Origin: Tyzzerella sp963558545
Lineage (GTDB): Bacteria; Bacillota; Clostridia; Lachnospirales; CAG-274
DNA: 21,704 nt
Direction of reading: 5' to 3'
Assembly: GCF_963558545.1 (NCBI RefSeq)
Contig: NZ_CAUWHO010000037.1
Location: forward strand, 1 to 21,704
Shown: positions 7,209 through 15,779 of the stretch, piece by piece
Position numbering within the stretch: the stretch's first letter is position 1
Layout: every line of letters starts with the position of its first letter
Translations under genes and position numbers: made by a program
Notes under the pieces: model-generated
What the model was told of the DNA's origin: nothing
Databases searched by the model: none
What the model saw: only the letters and a program-made list of their open reading frames with translations

Positions 7209-8159
7209 ATGTCTAATAAAAAAAAGATTTTTATATTAACTATATTAATTGTAATAGCTTGTAGCATATCTTTATTTTTAGGTGTAAACGAAAGTAATAT
7301 AGGGTATTTTTTACCAAAAAGAGCTAATAAAATTTTAGCAATAGCAATATCTAGCTTTTGCATAGGCTATTCTACCGTAAGTTTTCAAACAATAACAAAT
7401 AATAGAATATTAACACCTAGTGTTATAGGCTTAGATTCTTTATATATGTTTTTACAAACAGTTATAGTTTATTTTTTTGGTTCTAAAACGTTGTCAATGT
7501 TAAGTGGTTATAGTAACTATTTCTTATCAATAGGATTTATGGTTTTATTTTCTTTAATACTATTTATAGTATTATTTTTAAAAGAAAATAGAAACTTATA
7601 TTTTCTAATACTATCAGGTATGATTGTAGGTAATCTTTTTGGTGGTATGACAACCTTTATGCAAGTAGTATTAGACCCAAATGAATTTTTTGTTTTACAA
7701 GGTAAAATGTTTGCTAGTTTTTCTAATGTAAATGAGGAATTACTTTTTATAAGTATACTAATAATTTTAGTTGTATTTGTCTTAACTATAAAAAATTATA
7801 GTACATTAGATGTTCTATCTCTTGGTAAAGACCACGCCATTAATCTTGGTATTAACTATAATCATTTTGTTTTAAAAAATCTTATTGTTATATCTATATT
7901 AGTAGCTGTATCTACTGCTTTAACAGGACCTATTACATTTTTAGGTATATTGGTAGCAAGTATATCAAGAGAGCTTATGAAAACATACAAACATACATAT
8001 AGAATATTATGCTCTGTTTTAATTGGATTTTTATTTTTAATAGTAGGACAATTTTTAGTAGAAAAAGTATTTAGCTTTAATACAACTATTGGTACAATTA
8101 TAAACTTTATAGGTGGGCTATACTTTATATACTTAATATTAACGGAGGCAAAAAGGTAA
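7209..8159 (+). CDS. yclO: Siderophore ABC importer permease 2 (YclO/FatC-like)
   Basis: This 316-residue FecCD-family membrane protein is the partner of the permease encoded 18 bp upstream. It is more divergent from the family than the first permease. The conserved arginine-rich loop reads PKRANKILAIAISSFCIGYS, and the NNRILTPSVIGLDSLYM stretch corresponds to the substrate-path segment. TALTGPITFLGILVASISREL near the C-terminus corresponds to the cytoplasmic coupling helix. These features match the FatC/YclO branch. The ATG follows AAGGAAGG. Its stop overlaps the ATPase start as TAATG, so the subunits are translationally coupled, in keeping with a fixed stoichiometry. Confidence 0.87.
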   Translation: MSNKKKIFILTILIVIACSISLFLGVNESNIGYFLPKRANKILAIAISSFCIGYSTVSFQTITNNRILTPSVIGLDSLYMFLQTVIVYFFGSKTLSMLSGYSNYFLSIGFMVLFSLILFIVLFLKENRNLYFLILSGMIVGNLFGGMTTFMQVVLDPNEFFVLQGKMFASFSNVNEELLFISILIILVVFVLTIKNYSTLDVLSLGKDHAINLGINYNHFVLKNLIVISILVAVSTALTGPITFLGILVASISRELMKTYKHTYRILCSVLIGFLFLIVGQFLVEKVFSFNTTIGTIINFIGGLYFIYLILTEAKR

Positions 8160-8917
8160 TGATAAAGTTAAAAAATATAACAAAAAAATATGGAGAAACA
8201 CCTATTATAGACAACGTATCTTTAGATATTCCAAAAGGTCAAGTTATAGCTTTTATAGGAGCAAATGGTGCTGGCAAAAGTACATTAATATCTATAATAA
8301 GCCGTACTCTGTCTAAAAATAGTGGAGAAGTTTATATAGATGATAAAGAGCTTTCTAAATGGAACAATAACGAACTTTCTAAAAAAATTTCTATACTAAA
8401 ACAGTCTAATAATTTAAACATAAGGCTTACAGTAAAAGAACTTGTTAGTTTTGGTAGGTTTCCATATTCTAAGGGTAAACTAACTAAAGAGGATAAACAA
8501 CATATAAATGATGCTATAAAATATATGGGAATAGAAGATTTACAAGATAGATATTTAGATGAGCTATCTGGTGGGCAAAGACAAATGGCTTTTATTTCTA
8601 TGATTATAGCCCAAGACACAGAATATGTATTTTTAGATGAACCACTTAATAATCTTGATATGCACCATTGTGTAAAAATAATGAAAAACATAAAAAGGTT
8701 ATCAAGAGAAAAAAATAAAACAATTATTATTGTTATACACGATATAAATTTTGTATCTTTATACGCAGACTATATTATAGCTATGAAAAATGGCCAAATA
8801 GTAAAAAATAGTAAAAAAGATGAAATAATTAAAGAGCCTGTCCTTAAAGAGATTTACGGTATGGATATTAAAGTAAAAAATATAGATGGAGAAAATATCT
8901 GTCTATACTACTCATAA
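8159..8917 (+). CDS. yclP: Siderophore ABC importer ATPase (YclP-like)
   Basis: This 252-residue cytoplasmic ATPase powers the two permeases encoded just upstream. Walker A is GANGAGKST (34-42), the Q-loop glutamine falls at about 82 in ILKQSNN, the ABC signature is LSGGQ (136-140), Walker B is VFLDE (157-161), and the switch histidine is H194. The D-loop region reads DEPLNNLDMHH rather than the usual DEPTTYLD; I recall the same NNLDM variant in YclP, which supports the assignment to this branch. The length equals YclP. Its start codon overlaps the permease stop. Confidence 0.93.
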   Translation: MIKLKNITKKYGETPIIDNVSLDIPKGQVIAFIGANGAGKSTLISIISRTLSKNSGEVYIDDKELSKWNNNELSKKISILKQSNNLNIRLTVKELVSFGRFPYSKGKLTKEDKQHINDAIKYMGIEDLQDRYLDELSGGQRQMAFISMIIAQDTEYVFLDEPLNNLDMHHCVKIMKNIKRLSREKNKTIIIVIHDINFVSLYADYIIAMKNGQIVKNSKKDEIIKEPVLKEIYGMDIKVKNIDGENICLYYS

Positions 8918-8949
8918 AAATATTATATAAATATAAAAGGAGATAAAAA

Positions 8950-9915
8950 ATGAAAAAATTATTAAAATTATCATTCACACTTTTAATGGCATCTAGCTTA
9001 TTTGCTTGTGGTGCTACAGAAAAAACAGCTACAAATACTTCTAAAGAAGATAGTCAAGCCACAGAGCAAGAGATTACTATCTCTCATTCTAAAGGAGAAA
9101 GCACAGTAAAATTAAATCCTAAAAAAGTTGCTGTGTTTGATATGGGTACATTAGACACAATAGATAAATTAGGCATAGATGCAGAATTTGCACTACCTTT
9201 AAAAAGTATTCCTTCATATATAACAGGGTACGAAAACTCTACTAATGCTGGTGGTATAAAAGAGCCTGACTTAGAAGCTATTTATACTTTTGCACCAGAT
9301 GTTATATTTATAAGTGGTAGACAAGAAGATTTCTATGAAGAATTAAATAAAATTGCCCCTACTATATATGTTGGCATAGACTATAAAAACTATATGCAAG
9401 ATTTTAAAACAAATGTAACTAATATAGGTAAAATATTTAATAAAGAAGATTTAGCATTAGAAGAATATAATAAATTAGAAGATAAAATAAATGAAGCTAA
9501 AGAAAAAGTTAAAGATATTGAGGAAAAAGCTTTAATTATTTTAACAAGTGGTGGAAAAGTAAAAGCTTATGGAAGTGGCTCAAGGTTTGGCTTTATACAC
9601 GACATAATAGGTTATAAACACGCTGATGAAAATATGTATAAAGATGGAGAAGAACCTACTAGTCACGGTAAAGAAGTATCTTTTGAGTACATATCAGAGA
9701 TAAATCCTGATATATTATTTGTTTTAGATAGAGATGCTGTTGTAGGTGAAGATGGAGATGCTAAATCTACATTAAACAACGATTTAGTTAATAACACAAA
9801 TGCAGTAAAAAATAATAAAGTAGTTATGATAGACCCAGAATCTTGGTATATATCAGATGGTGGATTATCAGCAGTTAATACTATGATAGAAGATACTATA
9901 AGCTTATTAAAATAA
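8950..9915 (+). CDS. yclQ: Catecholate siderophore-binding lipoprotein (YclQ/CeuE-like)
   Basis: This 321-residue lipoprotein captures a ferric siderophore outside the membrane and feeds the YclNOP-like importer. A signal peptide ends in a lipobox with lipidated C20 (LFAC). The mature protein is a class III solute-binding fold with the helical backbone between two lobes. In the related Campylobacter CeuE, the ligand contacts are R118, R205, H227, R249 and Y288. Here R124, R212, H239, R261 and Y300 fall in matching motifs (ISGRQ, GSGSRFG, SHGKE, LDRDA, SWYISDGG) with nearly the same spacing. This points to tetradentate catecholates or petrobactin-like ligands, with His and Tyr completing the iron coordination. 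A good AAAGGAG site precedes the ATG. Confidence 0.92.
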   Translation: MKKLLKLSFTLLMASSLFACGATEKTATNTSKEDSQATEQEITISHSKGESTVKLNPKKVAVFDMGTLDTIDKLGIDAEFALPLKSIPSYITGYENSTNAGGIKEPDLEAIYTFAPDVIFISGRQEDFYEELNKIAPTIYVGIDYKNYMQDFKTNVTNIGKIFNKEDLALEEYNKLEDKINEAKEKVKDIEEKALIILTSGGKVKAYGSGSRFGFIHDIIGYKHADENMYKDGEEPTSHGKEVSFEYISEINPDILFVLDRDAVVGEDGDAKSTLNNDLVNNTNAVKNNKVVMIDPESWYISDGGLSAVNTMIEDTISLLK

Positions 9916-9960
9916 AAATTAATACAATAATAAATATATAATCTTAATTTATAATTTAAA

Positions 9961-10008
9961 AATAATACAAAAAGATATAGGTTTTATCCTATATCTTTTT
10001 GTATTATT
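9961..10008. terminator. Bidirectional terminator, 21-bp perfect stem
   Basis: Arms 9961-9981 and 9988-10008 are perfectly complementary around a 6-nt loop. The arms contain A-runs and T-runs, so each strand ends the stem with T-rich sequence. It sits between the convergent siderophore operon and spmB, and overlaps the spmB stop codon at 10004-10006. Confidence 0.88.
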
Positions 10009-10534
10009 TCCATAATATATTACATATCCATAAACTAGCTATAACTCCAGCAAAATTTGCTATTAAAGCCCCTACTAAAGTATATTTTGTTTTTGTTATA
10101 TTAACAGCCATAAAATATACACTCATAGTATAAAATACAGTTTCTGTACTACTCATCATTACGCTTACAAACTTTCCAATAAAAGAATCTGGACCATATG
10201 TTTTAAATAAATCTAATAATATACCAGTAGATGCTGATGAAGAAACAAGCCTCATAAATGTTAATGGTACAACCTCTGTTGGATACCCTATCCTTTCAGC
10301 AATAGGAGATATTATGTTACTTAATAAATCTAATGTACCAGATGCCCTTAATATACCAACGGCTACCATAAGCCCAATAAGTGTAGGTGCTATTTTAAAG
10401 ACAGTTTTAAACCCGTCTTCTGCTCCGTCTACAAAGGCATCATATACATTAGTTTTTTTAGAATATCCATAAAATAATATGTAAATTAAAACAAGTGGTA
10501 TCATCAAATCAGATAATAACAAAATAAATTTCAT
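10004..10534 (-). CDS. spmB: Spore maturation protein B
   Basis: This 176-residue integral membrane protein of the SpmB family contains a nucleoside-transporter/FeoB-gate type domain. Recognisable segments are FVDGAEDGFKTVFKIAPTLIGLMVAVGILRASG, and later PLTFMRLVSSSASTG and SSTETVFYTMSVYF. In Bacillus subtilis, SpmA and SpmB together are needed for proper dehydration of the spore core; some non-sporulating bacteria also carry them. The ATG overlaps the spmA stop codon as ATGA and has GGTGG upstream, so the two are coupled. The 3' end lies in the shared terminator hairpin. Confidence 0.95.
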   Translation of the reverse strand: MKFILLLSDLMIPLVLIYILFYGYSKKTNVYDAFVDGAEDGFKTVFKIAPTLIGLMVAVGILRASGTLDLLSNIISPIAERIGYPTEVVPLTFMRLVSSSASTGILLDLFKTYGPDSFIGKFVSVMMSSTETVFYTMSVYFMAVNITKTKYTLVGALIANFAGVIASLWICNILWK

Positions 10535-11112
10535 CTATATTTCCACCTTTCTATAATTTTTATTACCCATATCCCAACAACAGTAGATACTAATGTAGCA
10601 AAAAGTCCAGGTGCTATTATTTCAGATGGATTAGCAGAGTTAAATTGAGACCTATAAGCTATTATGTTTACAGATATAATTTGTAAACTAGACATATTAA
10701 ATACTAAAAACATACACATAGACCTGCTAGCCTCATCTTTTTTCTTATTAATTGTTTGTAAACTTTCCATAGCTTTTATACCCGCTGGTGTTGCTGCCCA
10801 ACCAAGCCCTAAAATATTAGCTATAACATTTGTAGATATATAATCTAAAGATTTATGATTTTTAGGTATATCTGGAAAAATATAGGACAAAAATGGACGC
10901 ATTTTTTTACTAAGCTCTTTTATAAGTCCAGACCTATTTGCAATTTCCATCATACCAGACCACATAGCAATAATGCCCATCATCGTTACACATACAGTAA
11001 TTGCCTCTTTAGATGAATCTAATATAGCTTGTGTTATATTTTGCATATTACCTGTAAAAGCAGCAACCACTATACCTATTAAAATCATACCTCCCCATAA
11101 ATAATTAAGCAT
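10531..11112 (-). CDS. spmA: Spore maturation protein A
   Basis: This membrane protein of about 193 residues is of the SpmA family. It has the N-terminal MLNYLWGGMILIGIVVAAFTG, the central MMGIIAMWSGMMEIANRSGLI, and the NILGLGWAATPAGIKAMESLQ motif typical of the family. It is the partner of SpmB, encoded directly downstream with a 4-bp overlap. I start it at the ATG at 11110-11112, which has AAGGAAGG at a good distance; the in-frame TTG at 11119-11121 abuts that site and is unlikely. No convincing sporulation-sigma promoter could be picked out in the AT-rich upstream region. Confidence 0.95.
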   Translation of the reverse strand: MLNYLWGGMILIGIVVAAFTGNMQNITQAILDSSKEAITVCVTMMGIIAMWSGMMEIANRSGLIKELSKKMRPFLSYIFPDIPKNHKSLDYISTNVIANILGLGWAATPAGIKAMESLQTINKKKDEASRSMCMFLVFNMSSLQIISVNIIAYRSQFNSANPSEIIAPGLFATLVSTVVGIWVIKIIERWKYR

Positions 11113-11346
11113 ACCAATCAACCTTCCTTTACTTTATATAATATTCATCAATATTAACCATTATATAATTTTTCTATTTAAAATATTACTTTTCTATATA
11201 AAATAAAGCTAATTAATATATTAAATACACCTATTTAAATTTTAACTTTTTATATACATTTTTTTAAATATATACTAATTATTAAGAGTTATAAGTTTAA
11301 TTTATAAAGAATATAAATATATAAAGTATTTTAAGAGGTGAGCAAA

Positions 11347-12930
11347 TTGCAAAATAATTATATTTTAATAAATAAAAATAATGAAATACTCTCATTTTAT
11401 TATGGAAAAGAAAGGAGCATTTATTGTAAAAAAACAAAAAACAACAATTATCAAACTACAGATAAAATAATTCAAAATGTTACAGATTACTTTACAGTAG
11501 ATGTTGGACCTAATAAAGAGATATACGTTTTTTGTCAAAATTATAATGGCGATATTATTTTATGTGTAGAAGAAAAAGATAATTTTGTACAAAAAATTTT
11601 ATTTAAAAATAAAAGTGGAGTAGCTGAAAATATTATTTTTTATCCTATATTTTTTAAAAATAATATGAGCCTTATATATAATACACCTAGCTATAATAAC
11701 AATTTTTTATCTATAAGAACTCTTATTGACGGTAAAAACTGGAGTAATGAAGAAAATATAGATACACTATCTATTTTAACTAATAGTATATTTGATGTCC
11801 AAAAAATAAACCAAGATGATATTATAATTGCATATCAAAAGAGAAATAAAGATATTCAAATAGGATATAAACAAATAACTAATGGAAATATATCAAACTT
11901 TATAACAATACATAGAACAGGGTATCAAATAGTAGACTACTCTTTTATTTCATTTAAAAATATTATACATTATATATATATAACAAAAAGTTTATTTTCT
12001 AGCCAAGTAATATATAGAAGAAAAGATGAAAGTGGTATATCTAGTCCAATAGTTTTGTTTGAAGGTCAAAAAATAAAAAATTGTAATATAAACGTATTAA
12101 ATAATAACTTGTATTGTAGCTTTGTTACAAATTCTAATTTATATTACTGTATGTCTGATAATTTTGGTATATCTTTTTCTGGAGTATCTAAATATAGAGG
12201 AGCTTTAACACAAGATATTGTAAAAGCAAAATTTATAACAAGCAATAACATAGAAAATAGCCTTATAAATGAAGTTTATATAGATAGTAAAAACACTTTA
12301 AATATTTATATGTTACCAGAGCTTTTGCCAAGCCTATTTAATATAAATAATAGTATAATTAATAACAAGCACAATATTCAAATAAATGAACAAGAAAAAT
12401 TTATAACAAATCTAAATAATCAATTTGTAAATAACATAGAAAATAAAAATATAAATAATAACATAAATGAACCTAAAAATTATAACAATATTTCAGATAA
12501 ATTTGCAAATAGAGTTCCTTTAGCAAACGACTTTATGTCTAATTTTAACCTTGAAGAATTTTCTAAGTTTAATATAAATAAAGAAAATATGTACGCAGAA
12601 AAAAATTCTAATATAAATAATAATACTTATAAAAACTCTATTTTAGAAAATAAACTAAAAATGTTAAATAGCCAATTAAATGAAAAAAATAATCAAATAT
12701 TAAAATTAAATGACATTATACAAAATAAAAATAATGACCAAATAGAGATAGAAAATGTGTTAAGAGAAAAAATTAAAACTCTAGAAAATGAAAATAGTAC
12801 TCTATTAGAAAAATCTAAAAATTTAGAAAAACAATTAGAAGATAGCAAAAATATAAACAAACCTATTGAAATTGAAATGGAGGTTGTAAATAATAATGAT
12901 GAAATTATCTCTATTTCTAAAAAAGATTAA
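11347..12930 (+). CDS. Unrecognised propeller-like and coiled-coil protein
   Basis: I do not recognise a named family for this protein of about 527 residues. Residues 1 to about 330 are a string of short beta-strand-like segments with aromatic and Asp-box-like turns (for example YCMSDNFGISFSG near 265), resembling beta-propeller repeats. Residues about 335-440 are Asn-rich linker. Residues about 440-510 form a strong heptad-type coiled coil (LENKLKMLNSQLNEKNNQIL, then an NTLLEKSKNLEKQLED-like stretch). There is no signal peptide or membrane helix. The best ribosome binding site, AGAGGTGA, favours the TTG at 11347; the GTG at 11338 lies inside that site. Its last 35 bp overlap the amidase gene, suggesting coupled expression and perhaps a sporulation or cell-wall role (inference). 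Confidence 0.75.
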   Translation: MQNNYILINKNNEILSFYYGKERSIYCKKTKNNNYQTTDKIIQNVTDYFTVDVGPNKEIYVFCQNYNGDIILCVEEKDNFVQKILFKNKSGVAENIIFYPIFFKNNMSLIYNTPSYNNNFLSIRTLIDGKNWSNEENIDTLSILTNSIFDVQKINQDDIIIAYQKRNKDIQIGYKQITNGNISNFITIHRTGYQIVDYSFISFKNIIHYIYITKSLFSSQVIYRRKDESGISSPIVLFEGQKIKNCNINVLNNNLYCSFVTNSNLYYCMSDNFGISFSGVSKYRGALTQDIVKAKFITSNNIENSLINEVYIDSKNTLNIYMLPELLPSLFNINNSIINNKHNIQINEQEKFITNLNNQFVNNIENKNINNNINEPKNYNNISDKFANRVPLANDFMSNFNLEEFSKFNINKENMYAEKNSNINNNTYKNSILENKLKMLNSQLNEKNNQILKLNDIIQNKNNDQIEIENVLREKIKTLENENSTLLEKSKNLEKQLEDSKNINKPIEIEMEVVNNNDEIISISKKD

Positions 12931-13591
12931 TAAAAATAAATTTTTATTATACCTATATATTTTTATTATATTTATTGGTATGATGAAAACTTATTTTACA
13001 GAAACCGTAGAAACATTTTCTATGCCTATTGCTAGCAAAAATATAGTAATAGATGCAGGACACGGAGAATGGGACCCAGGTAAAGTAGCAAAAGATGGAA
13101 CATTAGAAAAAGATATAAACCTTCAAATATCTAAATATTTACAAGGATATTTAGAGCAATCGGGGGGATTTGTTCTAACAACTAGAATAGATGATACCTC
13201 CCTGTCTAACAAAAAAAGAGAGGACTTAAAAGAAAGAAAAAATATAGCCAATAATGAAAATGTAGATTTATTAGTAAGTATACATCAAAATTCTTTTCCT
13301 AAAGAAAATGTAAAAGGAGCTCAAGTTTTTTATTATAGTGGTTCAGAAGAAAGTAAAAAATTAGCCGAATGTGTACAAAATAGATTTAAAGAAATAGATA
13401 GTACTAATAATAGAATAGCTAAAGAAAATAAAGATTATTATTTATTAAAACAAACAACTATGCCCTCTATAATTGTAGAATGTGGATTTTTATCTAACAC
13501 AGAAGAAAACAATAAATTAAAAAATGAAGAATATCAAAAAAAAATAGCTTGGGCAATATATTTAGGCATATTAGATTATTACAATAATTAA
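12896..13591 (+). CDS. cwlD: CwlD-like N-acetylmuramoyl-L-alanine amidase
   Basis: This 231-residue enzyme has an N-terminal signal-anchor (about 14-30) followed by an Amidase_3 zinc hydrolase domain. The zinc ligands are H56 in VIDAGHGEWD, E71 in LEKDINL and H130 in LVSIHQN, and the catalytic E195 is in SIIVECGFLSN. Length, the short N-terminal anchor without extra binding domains, and the KREDLKERKNIAN and GAQVFYYSGSE stretches match CwlD. That enzyme strips peptides from muramic acid so that muramic-delta-lactam can form in spore cortex. The ATG at 12896 lies inside the upstream gene, 12 bp after GGAGG. An adjacent ATG at 12899 is possible. Another small Amidase_3 cell-wall hydrolase remains an alternative. 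Confidence 0.88.
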   Translation: MMKLSLFLKKINKNKFLLYLYIFIIFIGMMKTYFTETVETFSMPIASKNIVIDAGHGEWDPGKVAKDGTLEKDINLQISKYLQGYLEQSGGFVLTTRIDDTSLSNKKREDLKERKNIANNENVDLLVSIHQNSFPKENVKGAQVFYYSGSEESKKLAECVQNRFKEIDSTNNRIAKENKDYYLLKQTTMPSIIVECGFLSNTEENNKLKNEEYQKKIAWAIYLGILDYYNN

Positions 13592-13596
13592 AACTA

Positions 13597-13643
13597 AAAT
13601 AATATTAAGGTTGTAGACTATGTCTACAACCTTAATATTATTT
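13597..13643 (+). terminator. Terminator-like hairpin after cwlD, 22-bp stem
   Basis: Arms 13597-13618 and 13622-13643 are perfectly complementary around a 3-nt loop, 5 bp after the amidase stop codon. T-rich sequence forms the end of the right arm and continues after it, at about 13650-13655. It separates the amidase pair from the heme/siderophore operon. Confidence 0.82.
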
Positions 13644-13723
13644 GCATATATTTTTATTCCTAAAAATTAATATGAACATACGTATATAATTTTTCCTTTT
13701 GTTTTAATAATAAAAATTTTTAA

Positions 13724-13750
13724 TTGACAAATTAAATAATTTGTTATACC
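13724..13750 (+). promoter_or_regulatory. Promoter of the heme/siderophore operon
   Basis: A perfect TTGACA (13724-13729) is followed by TATACC (13745-13750) preceded by TGT. The spacer is a short 15 bp, compensated by the extended -10. TACCAT at 17 bp is an alternative -10. The first gene begins about 90 bp downstream, with the shared iron operator in between. Confidence 0.5.
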
Positions 13751-13759
13751 ATTAATATA

Positions 13760-13783
13760 GTTAATATAAACTAACATATGTTA
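13760..13783 (+). promoter_or_regulatory. Second copy of the shared iron-operon operator
   Basis: The element GTTA-N4-AAACTAAC-N4-GTTA spans 13760-13783, with all 16 fixed positions and both gaps identical to the copy at 6133-6156. It includes a perfect 12-bp palindrome, TAACATATGTTA (13772-13783). It lies just downstream of the -10, where bound repressor would block initiation. Confidence 0.55.
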
Positions 13784-13838
13784 ATATTATAAAATTAAAG
13801 TTAATAATAAATAACATATATTTAACAGGAGGTTATTT

Positions 13839-14795
13839 ATGAAATTTAAAAAATTTTTATTATCTATTAGTTTAATTAGTAGTATCTTAGTTGGTTGTGG
13901 TAGCACATCAACAGAAAAAGAGAATAAGGAAAATGTTAAAGTAGAAAATAACGAAAATACAGACAATACAGATACTCCACAACAAAATGTTGAACAACAA
14001 AAGAAAATTTCAGTAGCTAGTGTAGCTATATCACAAATTTTATCAGATATGAACGTAGATATTGTTGGTAGACCTACTACAAAATTAACTTTACCAAATG
14101 AATATTTAGATGTAGCAGAAATAGGAAGCTCCTTCTCTCCAGATTTTGAAAAAGTTTTATCCGTAGGAACAGAACTTCTAATAGGTGATACTATGTTTAA
14201 AGACAAAATAGAAAAAACAGCTCAAGAATATGGTATCGAAACATTTTATGTTGACACATCTACTTACGAAGAATTTTTATCAAGTATAGATATGCTTGGC
14301 AAAAAAATAGGTAAAGAGAAAGAAGCAACAGAAATTATAGAAAAATTTAAAAAACCATTAAATGATATGACAGATATAAATAAAGATATAAAAGTAGCAA
14401 TAATTATGGGTAGCTCAGAGAGCAATATGCTAGCAACAGAAAATACATATATAGGTAGCCTTGTAAAAGCATTAGGTGTAAAAAATATAGCAACAGAAGT
14501 AATTAATAATGGAGATAACCCTTTACAAGTAGACCCAAATGGATATATCAATTTAAATTTAGAGCAACTACTAAAAAATGAACCAGATATTATTTTAGCT
14601 TTTGGACACGGTAATATGGATTCTACCAAAAAGGCTTTTGAACAATTATTTAATGAAAATCCTGCTTTAAAAAGCTTAACTGCAGTTAAAAATAATAAAG
14701 TATATTATTTAGATTCTGCTATATTTGGTACATCTGCAAATAATGTTGTTGATAAAGCATTAATAGAGCTTGGGGAAATTTTAAATGAAAACTAA
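13839..14795 (+). CDS. isdE: IsdE-like heme-binding lipoprotein
   Basis: This 318-residue lipoprotein (lipobox LVGC, C20) has a charged, Asn/Glu-rich linker to about residue 55 and then a class III binding fold. It resembles staphylococcal IsdE along its length: IVGRPTTKLTLPNEYLDVAE, MLATENTYIGSLVKALG, and AVKNNKVYYLDSAIFGTSAN all have close counterparts. IsdE holds heme by M78 and H229. Here the histidine is kept (H257 in AFGHGNMD), but the methionine position is F99 (EIGSSFSP). It would hand heme to the permease encoded by the next gene, which overlaps by 11 bp. An ACAGGAGG ribosome binding site precedes the ATG. Heme as ligand is inferred from family and from the HugZ-like neighbour. Confidence 0.85.
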   Translation: MKFKKFLLSISLISSILVGCGSTSTEKENKENVKVENNENTDNTDTPQQNVEQQKKISVASVAISQILSDMNVDIVGRPTTKLTLPNEYLDVAEIGSSFSPDFEKVLSVGTELLIGDTMFKDKIEKTAQEYGIETFYVDTSTYEEFLSSIDMLGKKIGKEKEATEIIEKFKKPLNDMTDINKDIKVAIIMGSSESNMLATENTYIGSLVKALGVKNIATEVINNGDNPLQVDPNGYINLNLEQLLKNEPDIILAFGHGNMDSTKKAFEQLFNENPALKSLTAVKNNKVYYLDSAIFGTSANNVVDKALIELGEILNEN

Positions 14796-15777
14796 TACAA
14801 TAAAAAAAATAACCTTAATCATAATATCTTTTTTAATTTTATTTATGTTAATTTTTATATTATGTATTTTTGGAAGTGTAAAGTTTAGTGTAAAAGAAAT
14901 ATTTTTATCCATCTTTAATAAAAATAATAACTTATTAAATACAATAGTATATGATATAAGGTTACCACGAAATTTAATAGCTGCTTTTGTAGGTAGTGCA
15001 TTAGCTGTTTCAGGTATATTATTACAAGCAGTTATGAAAAATCCTTTAGCAGACCCTGGCATAACAGGAGTATCTTCTGGAGCTAGTGTTATGGCTATTA
15101 TTATACTTTTAGTATTTCCTGTTTATTCTATAATTTTACCATTAATGGCTTTTATAGGAGGGTTAATATCTTGTGCCTTAGTATTTTTATTAGCTTGGAA
15201 AAACGGCGATATAAAGCCTAATAGAATAATATTATCAGGCGTTGCAATAAATGCTATATTCGGTAGTATAATATCGCTTCTTACAATTATTTATAGTGAT
15301 AGAATACAAAGTGCTTTATTATGGTTAAATGGTAGCTTAGCTCAAAAAACTTGGAACGATTTTAAACTTTTAGGTTTTTACATTACAATAGGATTACTTT
15401 TATCTTTATTTTGTATAAGACCTGCTAATATTTTGGCACTTGGTGAAAAAACTGCCCTTAACTTAGGTTTTAACGTTACGCATTTAAGGTTGTTTATATC
15501 TATCATAGGTGTATTTTTAGCAGGAGTATGTACTGCTATTGTAGGCATAATAGGATTTGTAGGGTTAATAATACCACATATATCTAGAATTATTATAGGT
15601 GATGATTATAAATATTGTTTACCTTTATCTATTTCTTTAGGTGGTATAGTTGTATTGTTAGCAGACACAATAGCTAGGACAATAGGTGGTAGTGTCGAAC
15701 TACCTGTTGGTATAGTTATGTCACTTTTAGGTGGACCATTTTTCTTATATTTACTTAGAAAAAAGGAAGGTGCTTAA
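14785..15777 (+). CDS. Heme ABC importer permease (FecCD family)
   Basis: This 330-residue polytopic membrane protein is a canonical BtuC/FecCD permease with about ten hydrophobic segments. Typical stretches are DIRLPRNLIAAFVGSALAVSG near 53-73, MKNPLADPGITGVSSGA at about 87-103, and IIGFVGLIIPHISRIIIG for ATPase coupling. Only one permease gene lies between this binding protein and its ATPase, so it should act as a homodimer, as in heme and B12 importers, unlike the two-permease siderophore systems in this window. Its start lies inside the isdE-like gene, with GGGG just upstream. Confidence 0.92.
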   Translation: MKTNTIKKITLIIISFLILFMLIFILCIFGSVKFSVKEIFLSIFNKNNNLLNTIVYDIRLPRNLIAAFVGSALAVSGILLQAVMKNPLADPGITGVSSGASVMAIIILLVFPVYSIILPLMAFIGGLISCALVFLLAWKNGDIKPNRIILSGVAINAIFGSIISLLTIIYSDRIQSALLWLNGSLAQKTWNDFKLLGFYITIGLLLSLFCIRPANILALGEKTALNLGFNVTHLRLFISIIGVFLAGVCTAIVGIIGFVGLIIPHISRIIIGDDYKYCLPLSISLGGIVVLLADTIARTIGGSVELPVGIVMSLLGGPFFLYLLRKKEGA

Positions 15778-15779
15778 TA

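Noticed and set aside
13787..14206. A 139-codon minus-strand open frame across the isdE-like gene
   Set aside because: It is antisense to a well-supported lipoprotein gene and its sequence is the low-complexity mirror of that gene's signal peptide and linker.
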